DNA from: Eubacterium sp.
GTDB taxonomy: Bacteria; Bacillota; Clostridia; Lachnospirales; Lachnospiraceae
Length of the DNA: 58,928 nucleotides
Assembly: GCA_024690665.1 (NCBI GenBank)
Contig: JAILOU010000013.1
Span: forward strand, 1 to 58,928
Reading direction: 5' to 3'
Below the pieces are notes generated by a model. The model was not told the origin of the DNA, searched no databases, and saw nothing but the letters and a program-made list of their open reading frames with translations. This document shows positions 24,619 through 33,904 of the stretch, piece after piece; position 1 is the first letter of the stretch; every line of letters starts with the position of its first letter. Made by a program: the position numbers and the translations under genes.

Positions 24619-25065
24619 ATGTCTATATTTCAGGCTTTTAATATTAATGCTTCCGGTATGACGGCGGAACGTTTTCGTACAGATATTATTTCAGAAAACA
24701 TTGCAAATGTGAATACAACGAGTACAGAAGACGGCACACCTTATACTCGAAAGGTAGTTACCTTTCAGGAAAAGGGCGCATCAGCAGATTTTAGGGAAGT
24801 GCTAAGAAGAAACACCAATGATTTTATCGGTAACGGAGTCAAAGTGACATCCGTACAGGATGATACAGAGACTGCATATAAGATGGAGTATGATCCATCG
24901 AATCCGGATGCGGACGAGAATGGATATGTGACATATCCGAATGTCAACATTGTGACAGAGATGACAAACCTGATTGATGCCAGTCGTGCATATGAGGCGA
25001 ACGCAACTGCGTTTGAAGCCAGTAAGTCGATGGCACAAAGAGGTCTGTCTATTGGAACGTCATAA
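24619..25065 (+). CDS. flgC: Flagellar basal-body rod protein FlgC
   Basis: A 148-residue rod subunit. The rod motif SENIANVNTTSTEDGTPYTRKVV is near the N-terminus. The C-terminal helix with VTEMTNLIDASRAYEANATAFEASKSM is the axial-protein coiled-coil signature. GAAAGGGG precedes ATG 24619. It lies 29 bp after flgB. Confidence 0.97.
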   Translation: MSIFQAFNINASGMTAERFRTDIISENIANVNTTSTEDGTPYTRKVVTFQEKGASADFREVLRRNTNDFIGNGVKVTSVQDDTETAYKMEYDPSNPDADENGYVTYPNVNIVTEMTNLIDASRAYEANATAFEASKSMAQRGLSIGTS

Positions 25066-25090
25066 GGATTTTTATTTGGAGGGATCAACG

Positions 25091-25402
25091 GTGAATATTA
25101 ATGCACTGACGAATGTGTCGTCGCCATATATTACACAGGCGGCGGAAAATGCCAATAATACACAGACGGAAGAAGAAAGCTTTGATACGTTTTTGACGTC
25201 TGCACTTGGTATGGTTCAAGAGACAAATGATTTGCAAAACGAGGCTGAATCTGCGGAAATTCAATTTGCATTGGGACAGATGGATAACACGCATGATTTG
25301 CAGGTTGCACAAGAAGAAGCGAATATTGCATTGCAATATACGGTTGCGGTTAGAGACAATCTTATGGAAGCATATAATACAATTATGAATATGCAGATGT
25401 AA
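25091..25402 (+). CDS. fliE: Flagellar hook-basal body protein FliE
   Basis: A 103-residue adaptor between the MS ring and the rod. The C-terminal half (FALGQMDNTHDLQVAQEEANIAL, VRDNLMEAYNTIMNMQM) matches the family. The start is GTG 25091, with TTGGAGGG at 25076-25083; a longer reading frame runs into flgC and is not used. Confidence 0.93.
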   Translation: MNINALTNVSSPYITQAAENANNTQTEEESFDTFLTSALGMVQETNDLQNEAESAEIQFALGQMDNTHDLQVAQEEANIALQYTVAVRDNLMEAYNTIMNMQM

Positions 25403-25445
25403 GAGGTAGCAAGTGAATTTAAGTTAGAAAAGGGAGTATGAATTC

Positions 25446-27050
25446 ATGCCGGAACGATTGAAAGGGATTTTAGATCGTCTAAAAGAATTTTGGGGAAAGT
25501 TAACGACTGCACAAAAGGGAATTTTGATATCGATTGTTGCAGCGGTTGTTGCTGCGCTTGTGATTGTTGGTGTCGTGTCATCACAGGAAACATGGGTTGA
25601 GGCAGTTACCTGTGAGAATACAACGCAGTCCGGACAGGTAAAAGAACTGCTTACGGAAAACAATTATGAATACCAGGTATCGGACGATGGACTGACCTAT
25701 AAGGTCTTAGAGGAGAATCAGGCAGATGTTGCAATTTTGCTTGGTGAAAATGAGATTCAGTCCACCACCTATGATATTGATAAAGTGTTTGATGGCAGTT
25801 TTTCAACGACTGAAGCAGATAAGTCCAAAAAGTATCAGCTCTATCTAGAAGAGAAGATGTCAGAACAGCTTGCATCACAGGACAATGTTGCTTCAGCAAC
25901 GGTAACGCTGTCAATTCCGACAGATGATGGTACTTTAATTGCACAAGATCAGGATACGTATGCATCGGTTATGCTGGAACTTGAAGGCGACATGGAAGAA
26001 GAGCAGGCTGCAGGCATTGCAACATTTGTAGCAACTGCAGTAGGAAATGATAATACGGACTGTATTACCGTAATGGATACAACCGGTAACACCTTGTATG
26101 CCGGTGGTGATTCGGATTCTGATTCGGCAATTGGTACGGCGTCCGATCAGCTTAGTTATCAGGAAGAAGCTGAGTCTTTAAAACGTACTGAGGTATCTAA
26201 TGTAATTACCGGAACGAATGTATATGATAATGTCAATGTCGGACTTAATCTGGTATTGAATTACGAAAATACGGAATACACAAATCATCATTACTATGTA
26301 GATGAAGATCAGACACAGGGATATCTGGACAGCCGAAGTGAGTACAGTGCTGAGACGGAAGGCGGAAGTGCTGCGGTACCGGGAACAGATTCAAATGATG
26401 ATACAACTTATGTAACAGAAGATGGTGAAACATCAAGTAGTACCATTACGGATGTTACAGAAGATTATTTGCCGAGTGAGGAAATCACGAATACGGAAAG
26501 CGGAATCACGATTGATTATGATACCTCATCCGTTTCGGTAGTTGCGACTTCTTATCATATATACAATGAAGATCAGATGGAAGAAGATGGAACACTTGAT
26601 GAAGCCGGACTTACTTTTGATCAATTTGTAGAACAAAATTCGGCCAGAACACAATTGGAAGTTGATGATGAATTGGTAGACGCAGTTGTCAAAGCTACCG
26701 GATTTACAGAGGAAAATGTATCTATCGTAGCTTATGAAGTGCCATTTTTCCAATATTCAGAAGGAAGCGGAAGAACGCTTACGGATTACTTAGAAATTAT
26801 TTTGGCTATCCTAATCTTTGCTCTTTTGGGATTCGTGGTATTTAGAAGCACAAGAAAGAACAAAGAAGAAGAGGAAGTTCAGCCGGAACTTTCTGTTGAG
26901 ACACTTCTTGAGTCAACCAAAGAGGCGGAAGAAGTACTCGAAGATATTGATTATACCGAAAAGTCTGAGACCAGACTTTTGATAGAAAAATTTGTGGATG
27001 AGAATCCTGAGGCAGTTGCGAGTCTACTTCGGAACTGGCTGGAGGATTAA
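25446..27050 (+). CDS. fliF: Flagellar MS-ring protein FliF
   Basis: A 534-residue ring protein anchoring the motor in the membrane. TM1 is at about 26-46 (ILISIVAAVVAALVIVGVV). The ring-building domains follow, including the ESLKRTEVSNVITGTNVYDNV region. TM2 is at about 440-460 (ILAILIFALLGFVVF). The C-terminal FliG-binding helix pair (LLIEKFVDENPEAVASLLR) ends the chain. An acidic/Ser-Thr insert at about 300-350 is a lineage-specific loop. FliG follows 16 bp downstream. Confidence 0.97.
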   Translation: MPERLKGILDRLKEFWGKLTTAQKGILISIVAAVVAALVIVGVVSSQETWVEAVTCENTTQSGQVKELLTENNYEYQVSDDGLTYKVLEENQADVAILLGENEIQSTTYDIDKVFDGSFSTTEADKSKKYQLYLEEKMSEQLASQDNVASATVTLSIPTDDGTLIAQDQDTYASVMLELEGDMEEEQAAGIATFVATAVGNDNTDCITVMDTTGNTLYAGGDSDSDSAIGTASDQLSYQEEAESLKRTEVSNVITGTNVYDNVNVGLNLVLNYENTEYTNHHYYVDEDQTQGYLDSRSEYSAETEGGSAAVPGTDSNDDTTYVTEDGETSSSTITDVTEDYLPSEEITNTESGITIDYDTSSVSVVATSYHIYNEDQMEEDGTLDEAGLTFDQFVEQNSARTQLEVDDELVDAVVKATGFTEENVSIVAYEVPFFQYSEGSGRTLTDYLEIILAILIFALLGFVVFRSTRKNKEEEEVQPELSVETLLESTKEAEEVLEDIDYTEKSETRLLIEKFVDENPEAVASLLRNWLED

Positions 27051-27066
27051 TAGTAGAGGTTAACTG

Positions 27067-28071
27067 ATGAATGATGACATGACAGGAGTACAAAAAGCAG
27101 CGATTCTGATGATTGCGTTAGGACCGGAAAAATCTGCAAATGTATTCAAGCATCTCAAAGAAGATGAAATAGAAGAATTAACTTTAGAGATTGCCAATAC
27201 CCGAAGTGTATCACCGCAACTTAAAGAAGATGTGCTTGAGGAGTTTTATCAGGTATGTCTGGCGCAACAGTATATTGCGGAAGGTGGTATCGGTTATGCC
27301 AGAGAATTGCTTGAAAAAGCTTTGGGCGATGAAAAGGCACAGGATGTTATTACAAAATTAACAGCCTCTCTTCAGGTGCGTCCGTTTGAGTTTATTCGTA
27401 AGACAGATGCAGCTCAGATTTTGAACTTTATTCAAGACGAGCATCCACAGACGATAGCCATGATCCTTTCTTATCTGCCTTCAGCGCAGGCAGCGCTGGT
27501 CGTTGGTGCACTTCCTCCGGAGAAGCAGGCGGATGTTGCGAAAAGAATCGCAATGATGGATCGTACATCACCGGATGTCATTAAAGAAGTTGAGAATGTA
27601 TTAGAAAGAAAGTTGTCATCACTGATCAATCAGGATTACACGATTGCCGGTGGTGTGGATGCAATTGTAGAAATCTTGAATTCTGTAGACCGTGGTACAG
27701 AAAAACATATTATGGAATCCCTTGAAATTGAAGAACCGGAACTTGCAGATGAGATTCGTAAGAAGATGTTCGTATTCGAGGATATTCTTTTACTCGACGA
27801 CCGTGCTATTCAGCGTGTGCTTCGTGAAGTTGAAAACAGTGACCTCGGTATTGCACTTAAGGGTGCCAATGAAGAGGTTCAGGCTGCTATCTTTAAGAAC
27901 CTTTCAAAACGTCTTGCTGCTATGATTCAGGAAGATATGGAATTTATGGGACCTGTTCGTATGAAGGATGTTGAAGAGGCACAGCAGAAGATTGTTAATA
28001 TTATCAGAAAACTGGAAGACTCTGCAGAAATTGTAATCTCCAGAGGTGGAGGTGACGAAATCATTGTCTAA
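27067..28071 (+). CDS. fliG: Flagellar motor switch protein FliG
   Basis: A 334-residue C-ring protein that transmits torque from the stator. It shows the EHPQTIA motif (about 128-134) of the middle domain. The C-terminal torque domain carries the charged helix (LLLDDRAIQRVLREV, LGIALKGANEEVQAAIFKNLSKR). The fliH Shine-Dalgarno and start lie inside its last codons. Confidence 0.98.
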   Translation: MNDDMTGVQKAAILMIALGPEKSANVFKHLKEDEIEELTLEIANTRSVSPQLKEDVLEEFYQVCLAQQYIAEGGIGYARELLEKALGDEKAQDVITKLTASLQVRPFEFIRKTDAAQILNFIQDEHPQTIAMILSYLPSAQAALVVGALPPEKQADVAKRIAMMDRTSPDVIKEVENVLERKLSSLINQDYTIAGGVDAIVEILNSVDRGTEKHIMESLEIEEPELADEIRKKMFVFEDILLLDDRAIQRVLREVENSDLGIALKGANEEVQAAIFKNLSKRLAAMIQEDMEFMGPVRMKDVEEAQQKIVNIIRKLEDSAEIVISRGGGDEIIV

Positions 28072-28894
28072 TTTCTATCCAAAGGGCAGCTTGCTGCCGA
28101 AAGGTGTTGCAAAACGAGTAATTAATTCGGATGAGGTCTTTGAACAAAAAATCAAAGAACGTCAGGAAGAAGAACGCAGAGCTAAAATCTTACTTGGAGA
28201 GGAAACTAAAGAGGAGCCGGACGACGAAGGAACAGGAGAATTTGTAGAAGGAATTTTTGCACAGGAAGTTGAACTTGAACCGGAAGAGCCGCAGATAGAC
28301 TTTGAAGAATTACAAAGACAGGCGGATGAAATTATTTTCCAGGCTACAACGCAGGCAGAGCAGATTGTGAATAATGCCAAAGCACATGCCAAAGAAATCT
28401 TTGATAAAGCGGCAAGTGAAGGTCAGGAACTTGGCTATGAAGATGGGAAGAAACAGGCAACGCAGCAATTTGAAGAAGAAAAGGCACTCTTAGAACAGGA
28501 AAGACAAAAACTTAAGGAGTCTTATGAAGAAGAACTTCGTGAGTTAGAACCAAAACTGCTAGATGTGATACTTGAAGTTGTAGATCGCGTTTTTCATATT
28601 CAGTTTAGCGAGAAAAAAGAGATTTTACTTTATTTGATTCAAAATACCTTATCGAATATTGAAGGCGGAAAAGAATTTGTGATAAAAACTGCGCCGGATA
28701 ATATCATGTTCCTGCAGGCTCAGGTGGAAGGAATTCAGGCCAGAGTAGGGCAAGGAGCGAGTATTGATTTTGTTTCGGAACCGGACATGAACGGAATGCA
28801 GTGCATCATAGAATCTTCAAATGGTATTTTTGAATGTGGCAGTGATGTGCAATTAGAGAATTTGATTGCAGATTTGAAAAGTTTGTGTAGTTGA
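28064..28894 (+). CDS. fliH: Flagellar export ATPase regulator FliH
   Basis: A 276-residue stalk protein that holds FliI at the export gate. It has an acidic N-terminal part, a long Ala/Glu/Gln coiled coil (about 90-170) and a C-terminal FliI-binding domain (DVILEVVDRVFHIQF). I chose TTG 28064, giving MSNFYPKGSLLPKG, because a near-perfect GGAGGTGA (28048-28055) precedes it; the GTG at 28046 would lack one. It overlaps fliG by 8 bp, so translation is coupled. Confidence 0.9.
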   Translation: MSNFYPKGSLLPKGVAKRVINSDEVFEQKIKERQEEERRAKILLGEETKEEPDDEGTGEFVEGIFAQEVELEPEEPQIDFEELQRQADEIIFQATTQAEQIVNNAKAHAKEIFDKAASEGQELGYEDGKKQATQQFEEEKALLEQERQKLKESYEEELRELEPKLLDVILEVVDRVFHIQFSEKKEILLYLIQNTLSNIEGGKEFVIKTAPDNIMFLQAQVEGIQARVGQGASIDFVSEPDMNGMQCIIESSNGIFECGSDVQLENLIADLKSLCS

Positions 28895-28927
28895 GATTGT
28901 GAGAAGGCTTGATGCGCCGGAAGGAAG

Positions 28928-30244
28928 ATGAGTTTGGAATATAATTTAAGTCGATATTTACAGGCGGCACAACGACCACATTTTAATAGTTTAGGGCGTG
29001 TCGTAAAAATCGTTGGACTTACAATTGAATCAGCCGGTCCGGAAGCGAACCTGAATGATTTGTGTAAAATAATTTCAGATACAGATAAAGATGCTTATGT
29101 CATAGCGGAGGTAGTCGGCTTTGCGGATAAGCATCTTTTGTTAATGCCATATGATAATGTGGAGGGATTTGGCGTTGGATGCCGCGTGGAGAATCTTGGG
29201 CATTCTCTCGAAGTAAGTGTTGGACCTGCTGTTTTAGGTCATACGCTAGATGGGATAGGACGAAGTATTGATAATCTTGTGCTGGATACCCCTTATCATT
29301 ATCCGGTTGAAGCACCGCCTCCTGACCCGCTTACCAGGGAAATTATCAGTGATGTGTTACCACTTGGCGTAAAGGCAGTAGACGGACTTATCACTGTAGG
29401 AAAAGGTCAAAGAATCGGAATCTTTGCCGGTTCCGGAGTTGGTAAGAGTACTCTGCTTGGTATGTTTGCAAGAAATACCAAGGCAGATATTAATATAATC
29501 GCATTGATTGGAGAGCGAGGCAGAGAGGTTCGTGAATTTATAGAACGAGACCTTGGAGAAGAAGGCATGAAGCGATCGGTTGTGGTTGTGGCAACCTCGG
29601 ATAAACCGGCGCTTATTCGAAATAAAGCGGCCAAGACAGCAACGGCAATCGCGGAGTATTTTCGTGATCAGGGTAAGGATGTCTTACTGATGATGGATTC
29701 GCTGACCCGTTTTTCCATGGCACAAAGAGAGATTGGCCTTGCAAGTGGAGAGCCGCCTGTTACAAGAGGATATCCACCAAGCGTATACTCCGAGATGCCA
29801 AAACTTCTTGAAAGAGCCGGGAATTCGGATGTGGGATCCATAACCGGTCTGTATACAGTGTTGGTAGACGGTGATGATTTTAATGAACCGATTACAGATA
29901 CAGCACGAAGTATTTTGGACGGTCATATTGTGCTTTCTCGAAGACTCGCACAAAAAAATCATTATCCGGCAATTGATGTTCTTCAAAGCATTTCTAGATG
30001 TATGTCACAGATTGCGGATAAAGAACACAAAGAAATGGCTGGCCGTATGCGCAATGTTCTGGCGACATACAATGAGGCTGAAGATTTGATTAACATTGGT
30101 GCATATCGAAAGGGAACGAATAAGGAGATTGATTTTTCGATGGAACATATCGATCAGGTAAATGATTTTTTGACACAGATGACAGATGAAAAGTTCCAGT
30201 TTGAAGAAGAAGTTGGGATGCTTGGCAGTGTATTTGAAGCATAG
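28928..30244 (+). CDS. fliI: Flagellum-specific ATPase FliI
   Basis: A 438-residue F1-beta-like ATPase powering protein export. Walker A GSGVGKST is at about 168-175, Walker B is VLLMMDSLTR, and the signature ASGEPPVTRGYPPSV follows. ATG 28928 has GGAAGGAAG upstream. It lies 33 bp after fliH and 13 bp before fliJ. Confidence 0.98.
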   Translation: MSLEYNLSRYLQAAQRPHFNSLGRVVKIVGLTIESAGPEANLNDLCKIISDTDKDAYVIAEVVGFADKHLLLMPYDNVEGFGVGCRVENLGHSLEVSVGPAVLGHTLDGIGRSIDNLVLDTPYHYPVEAPPPDPLTREIISDVLPLGVKAVDGLITVGKGQRIGIFAGSGVGKSTLLGMFARNTKADINIIALIGERGREVREFIERDLGEEGMKRSVVVVATSDKPALIRNKAAKTATAIAEYFRDQGKDVLLMMDSLTRFSMAQREIGLASGEPPVTRGYPPSVYSEMPKLLERAGNSDVGSITGLYTVLVDGDDFNEPITDTARSILDGHIVLSRRLAQKNHYPAIDVLQSISRCMSQIADKEHKEMAGRMRNVLATYNEAEDLINIGAYRKGTNKEIDFSMEHIDQVNDFLTQMTDEKFQFEEEVGMLGSVFEA

Positions 30245-30257
30245 AAGGTGACGGATT

Positions 30258-30707
30258 GTGGCAAAGTTTACATATAAGTTACAAAATATCCTAGATATCA
30301 AATATAAGCTTGAAAATCAGGCAAAGTCTGAGTTTTCTATGGCTAATGCTACGCTTCTTAGAGAGGAAGAAAAACTAAAAGCATTAAATACAAGAAAGAA
30401 ATTGTATGAAATGCAAGGGAAAAATCTTGTGAAAGACAAGATTGATGTGCGTGCGATTAAGGAAAACCGAAATGCAATTGCGGCGATGTCATATGCAATT
30501 GAACAGCAAAAAGTTCAGATTAAACGTGCACAGGATATGGTAGAACAGGCGCGCAGCAAGTTAAATGACGTTATGATGGAACGTAAGACACACGAGAAGC
30601 TGAAAGAAAAAGAATTCGAGGAATTCAAGCAGGAAATCAATTATGAGGAAAGTAAATCGATTGATGAACTGGTAAGTTATACATTTGGTAAGAAGACACA
30701 AAGTTAA
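30258..30707 (+). CDS. fliJ: Flagellar export chaperone FliJ
   Basis: A 149-residue, fully helical, Lys/Glu-rich two-helix coiled-coil protein typical of FliJ, which links FliI and FlhA. The FTYKLQNILDIKYKLENQAK opening is family-like. The start is GTG 30258 after GAAGGTGA at 30244-30251. It is positioned right after fliI, as in nearly all flagellar operons. Confidence 0.93.
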   Translation: MAKFTYKLQNILDIKYKLENQAKSEFSMANATLLREEEKLKALNTRKKLYEMQGKNLVKDKIDVRAIKENRNAIAAMSYAIEQQKVQIKRAQDMVEQARSKLNDVMMERKTHEKLKEKEFEEFKQEINYEESKSIDELVSYTFGKKTQS

Positions 30708-30724
30708 AAACGAGGGAACGTATT

Positions 30725-31600
30725 ATGGCAGATGAAGATAACAAGGTAGACGAAAAGGCTGATAAAAAAGCGGACAAAAAAGCAGCGAAAGCCGCCAAAA
30801 AAGAAGAAAAGAAAAAGGCAAAGGAAGCAAAAAAAGCTGCCAAGAAAAATGGCGAGGATGTTTTTGACGAAGAGGATGAAGAAGGTTCGTCGAAACTTGT
30901 CGTTATATTTGCTACGGTTATTATTATTGTTGTGTGGCTGGCAATTCTTGCGCTGATTATCAAAGCAGATGTTGGCGGATTTGGTTCTAATGTCATGACG
31001 CCGATTTTAAAAGATGTTCCATATCTTAATAAAATCCTGCCGGAGTCCGATACTATAGATACGGGTAGCACCTCGACGGATGAAGGCACGCAATATGATA
31101 CGCTCGAAGAAGCGCTTGCAAGAATTAAGGAGCTTGAGATTGAACTTCAGGATATGGAGACGACCACAGAAGAGTATAAGGCGAAGATCAAAGAATACAA
31201 AACTGAGATCGCCAGATTGAAAGAATTTGAAGAAAAACAAGAAGAATTTGAAGAATTAAAATTAAAATTCGATGAAGAGGTTGTGTTTTCGGAGAATGCA
31301 CCCGATATAGAAGAATATAAGACATATTATGAAAGTATAGATCCAACAAATGCAGAATTGATATACAAGGAAGTACTCGAGCAACAACAAGCGGATGAAG
31401 ACATGGAAAATTATGTATCTATGTACTCCAGCATGAAAGCATCGGAAGCGGCCGAAATATTTGACACTATGACAGATAATTTGGAATTGGTTGCAGAAAT
31501 TCTGGAAAATATGGAAGCTGATACAAGCAGTGCCATCCTGGGTAAAATGGATGCGGATACAGCAGCGAAGCTAACCGTACTCATGAACCCTGATGAATAG
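30725..31600 (+). CDS. MotE/YlxF-like membrane protein with MgtE-N-like C-terminal domain
   Basis: A 291-residue protein in the position of Bacillus ylxF. It has a Lys/Ala/Asp-rich cytoplasmic N-terminus (about 1-50), one transmembrane helix (about 57-80, VVIFATVIIIVVWLAILALII) and a coiled coil (about 130-195). A C-terminal domain (about 220-291: MYSSMKASEAAEIFDTM, ILENMEADTSSAILGKM) resembles the MgtE N-terminal repeat. Such proteins (MotE in alpha-proteobacteria) stabilise a motor protein in the periplasm. A role in stator or export assembly is inferred from location. A hairpin follows within 30 bp. Confidence 0.82.
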   Translation: MADEDNKVDEKADKKADKKAAKAAKKEEKKKAKEAKKAAKKNGEDVFDEEDEEGSSKLVVIFATVIIIVVWLAILALIIKADVGGFGSNVMTPILKDVPYLNKILPESDTIDTGSTSTDEGTQYDTLEEALARIKELEIELQDMETTTEEYKAKIKEYKTEIARLKEFEEKQEEFEELKLKFDEEVVFSENAPDIEEYKTYYESIDPTNAELIYKEVLEQQQADEDMENYVSMYSSMKASEAAEIFDTMTDNLELVAEILENMEADTSSAILGKMDADTAAKLTVLMNPDE

Positions 31601-31604
31601 ATGG

Positions 31605-31629
31605 AAAAACTGCATATTATGCAGTTTTT
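31605..31629 (+). terminator. Terminator-like hairpin inside the fla/che operon (before fliK)
   Basis: A perfect 11-bp stem (31605-31615 with 31619-31629) with a 3-nt loop and the T-run forming the 3' arm. It may act as a partial terminator or mRNA-end stabiliser that lowers expression of downstream genes. Confidence 0.6.
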
Positions 31630-31675
31630 ATCCAGGCAAAAAAGATGCCGACAAAGGAAGGAGGAAAGAACAAGT

Positions 31676-33211
31676 ATGAAGTTAGCCGCTTTATCTCAAA
31701 CTCAGAGTGCGAATCTTGCAGCAATGCTCACGGGCGTAACATCTTCAATGACTGAAAACAAAGTGCAGGAAGCTTCCGGCGCAACGTTTTCGGAGCTTCT
31801 TAACTCAACTGCTGCGAACACGCAGAATAGTTCGGTTAAGACAGGTAGTCAGGAAGATGTTTTTTGTGTGCAGGATAAGGCAACAAAAACTGTTTCAGGA
31901 ACTGAAGTGAATGAAACGAAGTCCGAGACGACAATGCAAGAGAATGTTGTTTCGGGTGAAGAAGATTCACAAGAGGCTGTTTCGGAAGAAGTTACGCAGG
32001 CAGCAACAGAATTTGTGAATCAGACGGTAGAGGCGATTTGCGATGCTCTTGGCATTACGCAGGAACAACTAAACGATGCGATGGAAACATTGGGTCTTTC
32101 GTTTATGGATTTGCTTCAGCCGCAAAACCTTAATGAACTCGTAGCAAATCTTACGGGAATTCAAGATCAGATGACACTTGTTTTGGATGAAAATGTATCC
32201 AATCTTTTGCTGGAGGTCAATCAGTATGCACAGACCTTTATGCAGAAAACAAATGGTATGGAGATTCCGCCACAGGTGATGCAGATGATGACACCGGTAG
32301 CGCAGGGCGAAGAAGTAACAATTGACCCACAGATTTTGACAGATGCTGAAGCGTCGTTGCAAGCACCTCAAGACGTGCTTAATACTCCGCAGGGAGAAGA
32401 AACTGTGCAACAGGTTACAGATCCGGCTGAGCAGGTTATTGCACAAACAGTTACCGAACAAGGGACAAAGAATCTGACACAAACGAATGAAGAAGATGAT
32501 GCTTCAATGGTTCAGAATCAGCAGACAACTGCCGATAATAATACTGAGCAAAAGGAAAGTCTTTCATCAGATTCTGATGCAGATGATTTTACACAGTCTC
32601 AAAATCAGCAGTTTAATATGAATCAGACAAGTGCTGCTGAAAGTCAGAACGCGCAGGCGACAACTGCTAATCAATTTGCACAGCAAGTACAGACAGCACA
32701 AACAGCACAGACTGTTTCTTACGCAAGCAATATCAGCTATGCGCAGGAAGTGCTCGATCAGGTTACGGAATTTGTTTCAACGAATGTTACGGCTGATACA
32801 TCTAGCATTGAGATGTCACTGACACCGGAAACACTTGGTAAACTTTACATCAAGGTTGCTCAGGTAGAAGGACAGATTACTGCATCGATTACCGCAACTA
32901 CAGAGACGGCAAGACAGGCGCTTGCATCTCAGGTATATACACTGAAGGAAGCATTAAATCTCCAGGGTATTAAAGTAGAAGCTGTTGAAGTATCGGTTGC
33001 TACACATGAATTTGAACGTAATCTAGAAGAAAATGCTGACAGCAGACAGCAAGAGCAGATGGGCGAAGAGCAAGAAAAGGTTTCAGGTGGAAGAAGACGA
33101 AGTCTGAATCTTAGTGAGAACGGTGAATTGCCGGAGAATCTTACGGAAGCCGAAGAACTTGCAGCCACAATTATGAAAGACAATGGAAATTCCGTTGATC
33201 TGACAGCTTAA
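31676..33211 (+). CDS. fliK: Flagellar hook-length control protein FliK
   Basis: A 511-residue molecular ruler. The N-terminal about 380 residues are Gln/Thr/Ala/Ser-rich low-complexity ruler sequence. The conserved C-terminal domain is at about 385-460 (EMSLTPETLGKLYIKV, LKEALNLQGIKVEAVEVSVA). ATG 31676 follows GGAAGGAGGAA; the longer frame from 31601 overlaps the hairpin. It is followed by flgD, matching its task of ending hook assembly. Confidence 0.93.
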   Translation: MKLAALSQTQSANLAAMLTGVTSSMTENKVQEASGATFSELLNSTAANTQNSSVKTGSQEDVFCVQDKATKTVSGTEVNETKSETTMQENVVSGEEDSQEAVSEEVTQAATEFVNQTVEAICDALGITQEQLNDAMETLGLSFMDLLQPQNLNELVANLTGIQDQMTLVLDENVSNLLLEVNQYAQTFMQKTNGMEIPPQVMQMMTPVAQGEEVTIDPQILTDAEASLQAPQDVLNTPQGEETVQQVTDPAEQVIAQTVTEQGTKNLTQTNEEDDASMVQNQQTTADNNTEQKESLSSDSDADDFTQSQNQQFNMNQTSAAESQNAQATTANQFAQQVQTAQTAQTVSYASNISYAQEVLDQVTEFVSTNVTADTSSIEMSLTPETLGKLYIKVAQVEGQITASITATTETARQALASQVYTLKEALNLQGIKVEAVEVSVATHEFERNLEENADSRQQEQMGEEQEKVSGGRRRSLNLSENGELPENLTEAEELAATIMKDNGNSVDLTA

Positions 33212-33236
33212 ACAAAACAAGAAAGGAGTTAATAAT

Positions 33237-33872
33237 ATGGCTATTTCCGTTAGCGTTGTAGATGGCGAAATACAATATGACACAAGTTCAAGTTCCTCAT
33301 CATCTACTTCAAGTTCGGAGCTTGGTAAAGAGCAGTTTTTACAGCTTTTGGTAGCGCAGATGAAGTACCAGGATCCGCTAGAACCAATGGATAATACAGA
33401 GTATGTATCACAGCTTGCTACATTTACTCAGGTAGAAGAATTACAAAATCTTGGCACTTCAATGAGTGAAATGGAAGCAACAAATCTACTTGGAAAACAG
33501 GTCATCATTGAAACGACAAGTTCTTCCGGAGCAACAACACAGATTAGTGGTTATGTTGATTACATTCAGGAAGAAAATGGAGAGATGATGCTTGGAATCA
33601 ATGGAAGTTTATATTCGGTAGATGACATTTTGACAGTAATTGATAATGATTATCTCACAGCTGCCTCACTTGCATCACAGTTTTCAACATTGGTTTCACA
33701 GCTTCCGAGTGAAGATGAACTTACAGCAGATGACCAGGAAACACTTCAGGCAGTTCGCGATATCTATGATTCGCTTACTGAGTATCAAAAGAGCTTCATT
33801 TCGAGTGATGATCTTGCAACTTTGACAAATCTCGAAGAAGTGATGAGTACACTGGTATCAGATGATGAATAA
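33237..33872 (+). CDS. flgD: Hook-capping protein FlgD with C-terminal helical extension
   Basis: A 211-residue scaffold for hook assembly. The conserved N-terminal segment is LGKEQFLQLLVAQMKYQDPL (about 31-50) with EPMDNTEYVSQLATFTQVEEL. A tudor-like small beta domain follows (about 90-140). Residues about 160-211 form an extra acidic helical unit: DDQETLQAVRDIYDSLTEYQ, KSFIS, L, L, LEEVM. This resembles the short three-helix repeats (consensus-like A-R-x-A-Y-D-x-L-T-x-x-Q-K) on Clostridia surface proteins and is not a standard FlgD part. Confidence 0.93.
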   Translation: MAISVSVVDGEIQYDTSSSSSSSTSSSELGKEQFLQLLVAQMKYQDPLEPMDNTEYVSQLATFTQVEELQNLGTSMSEMEATNLLGKQVIIETTSSSGATTQISGYVDYIQEENGEMMLGINGSLYSVDDILTVIDNDYLTAASLASQFSTLVSQLPSEDELTADDQETLQAVRDIYDSLTEYQKSFISSDDLATLTNLEEVMSTLVSDDE

Positions 33873-33904
33873 ACCGATTTCACGGAAGAAAGAGGTGAGA
33901 TGCG

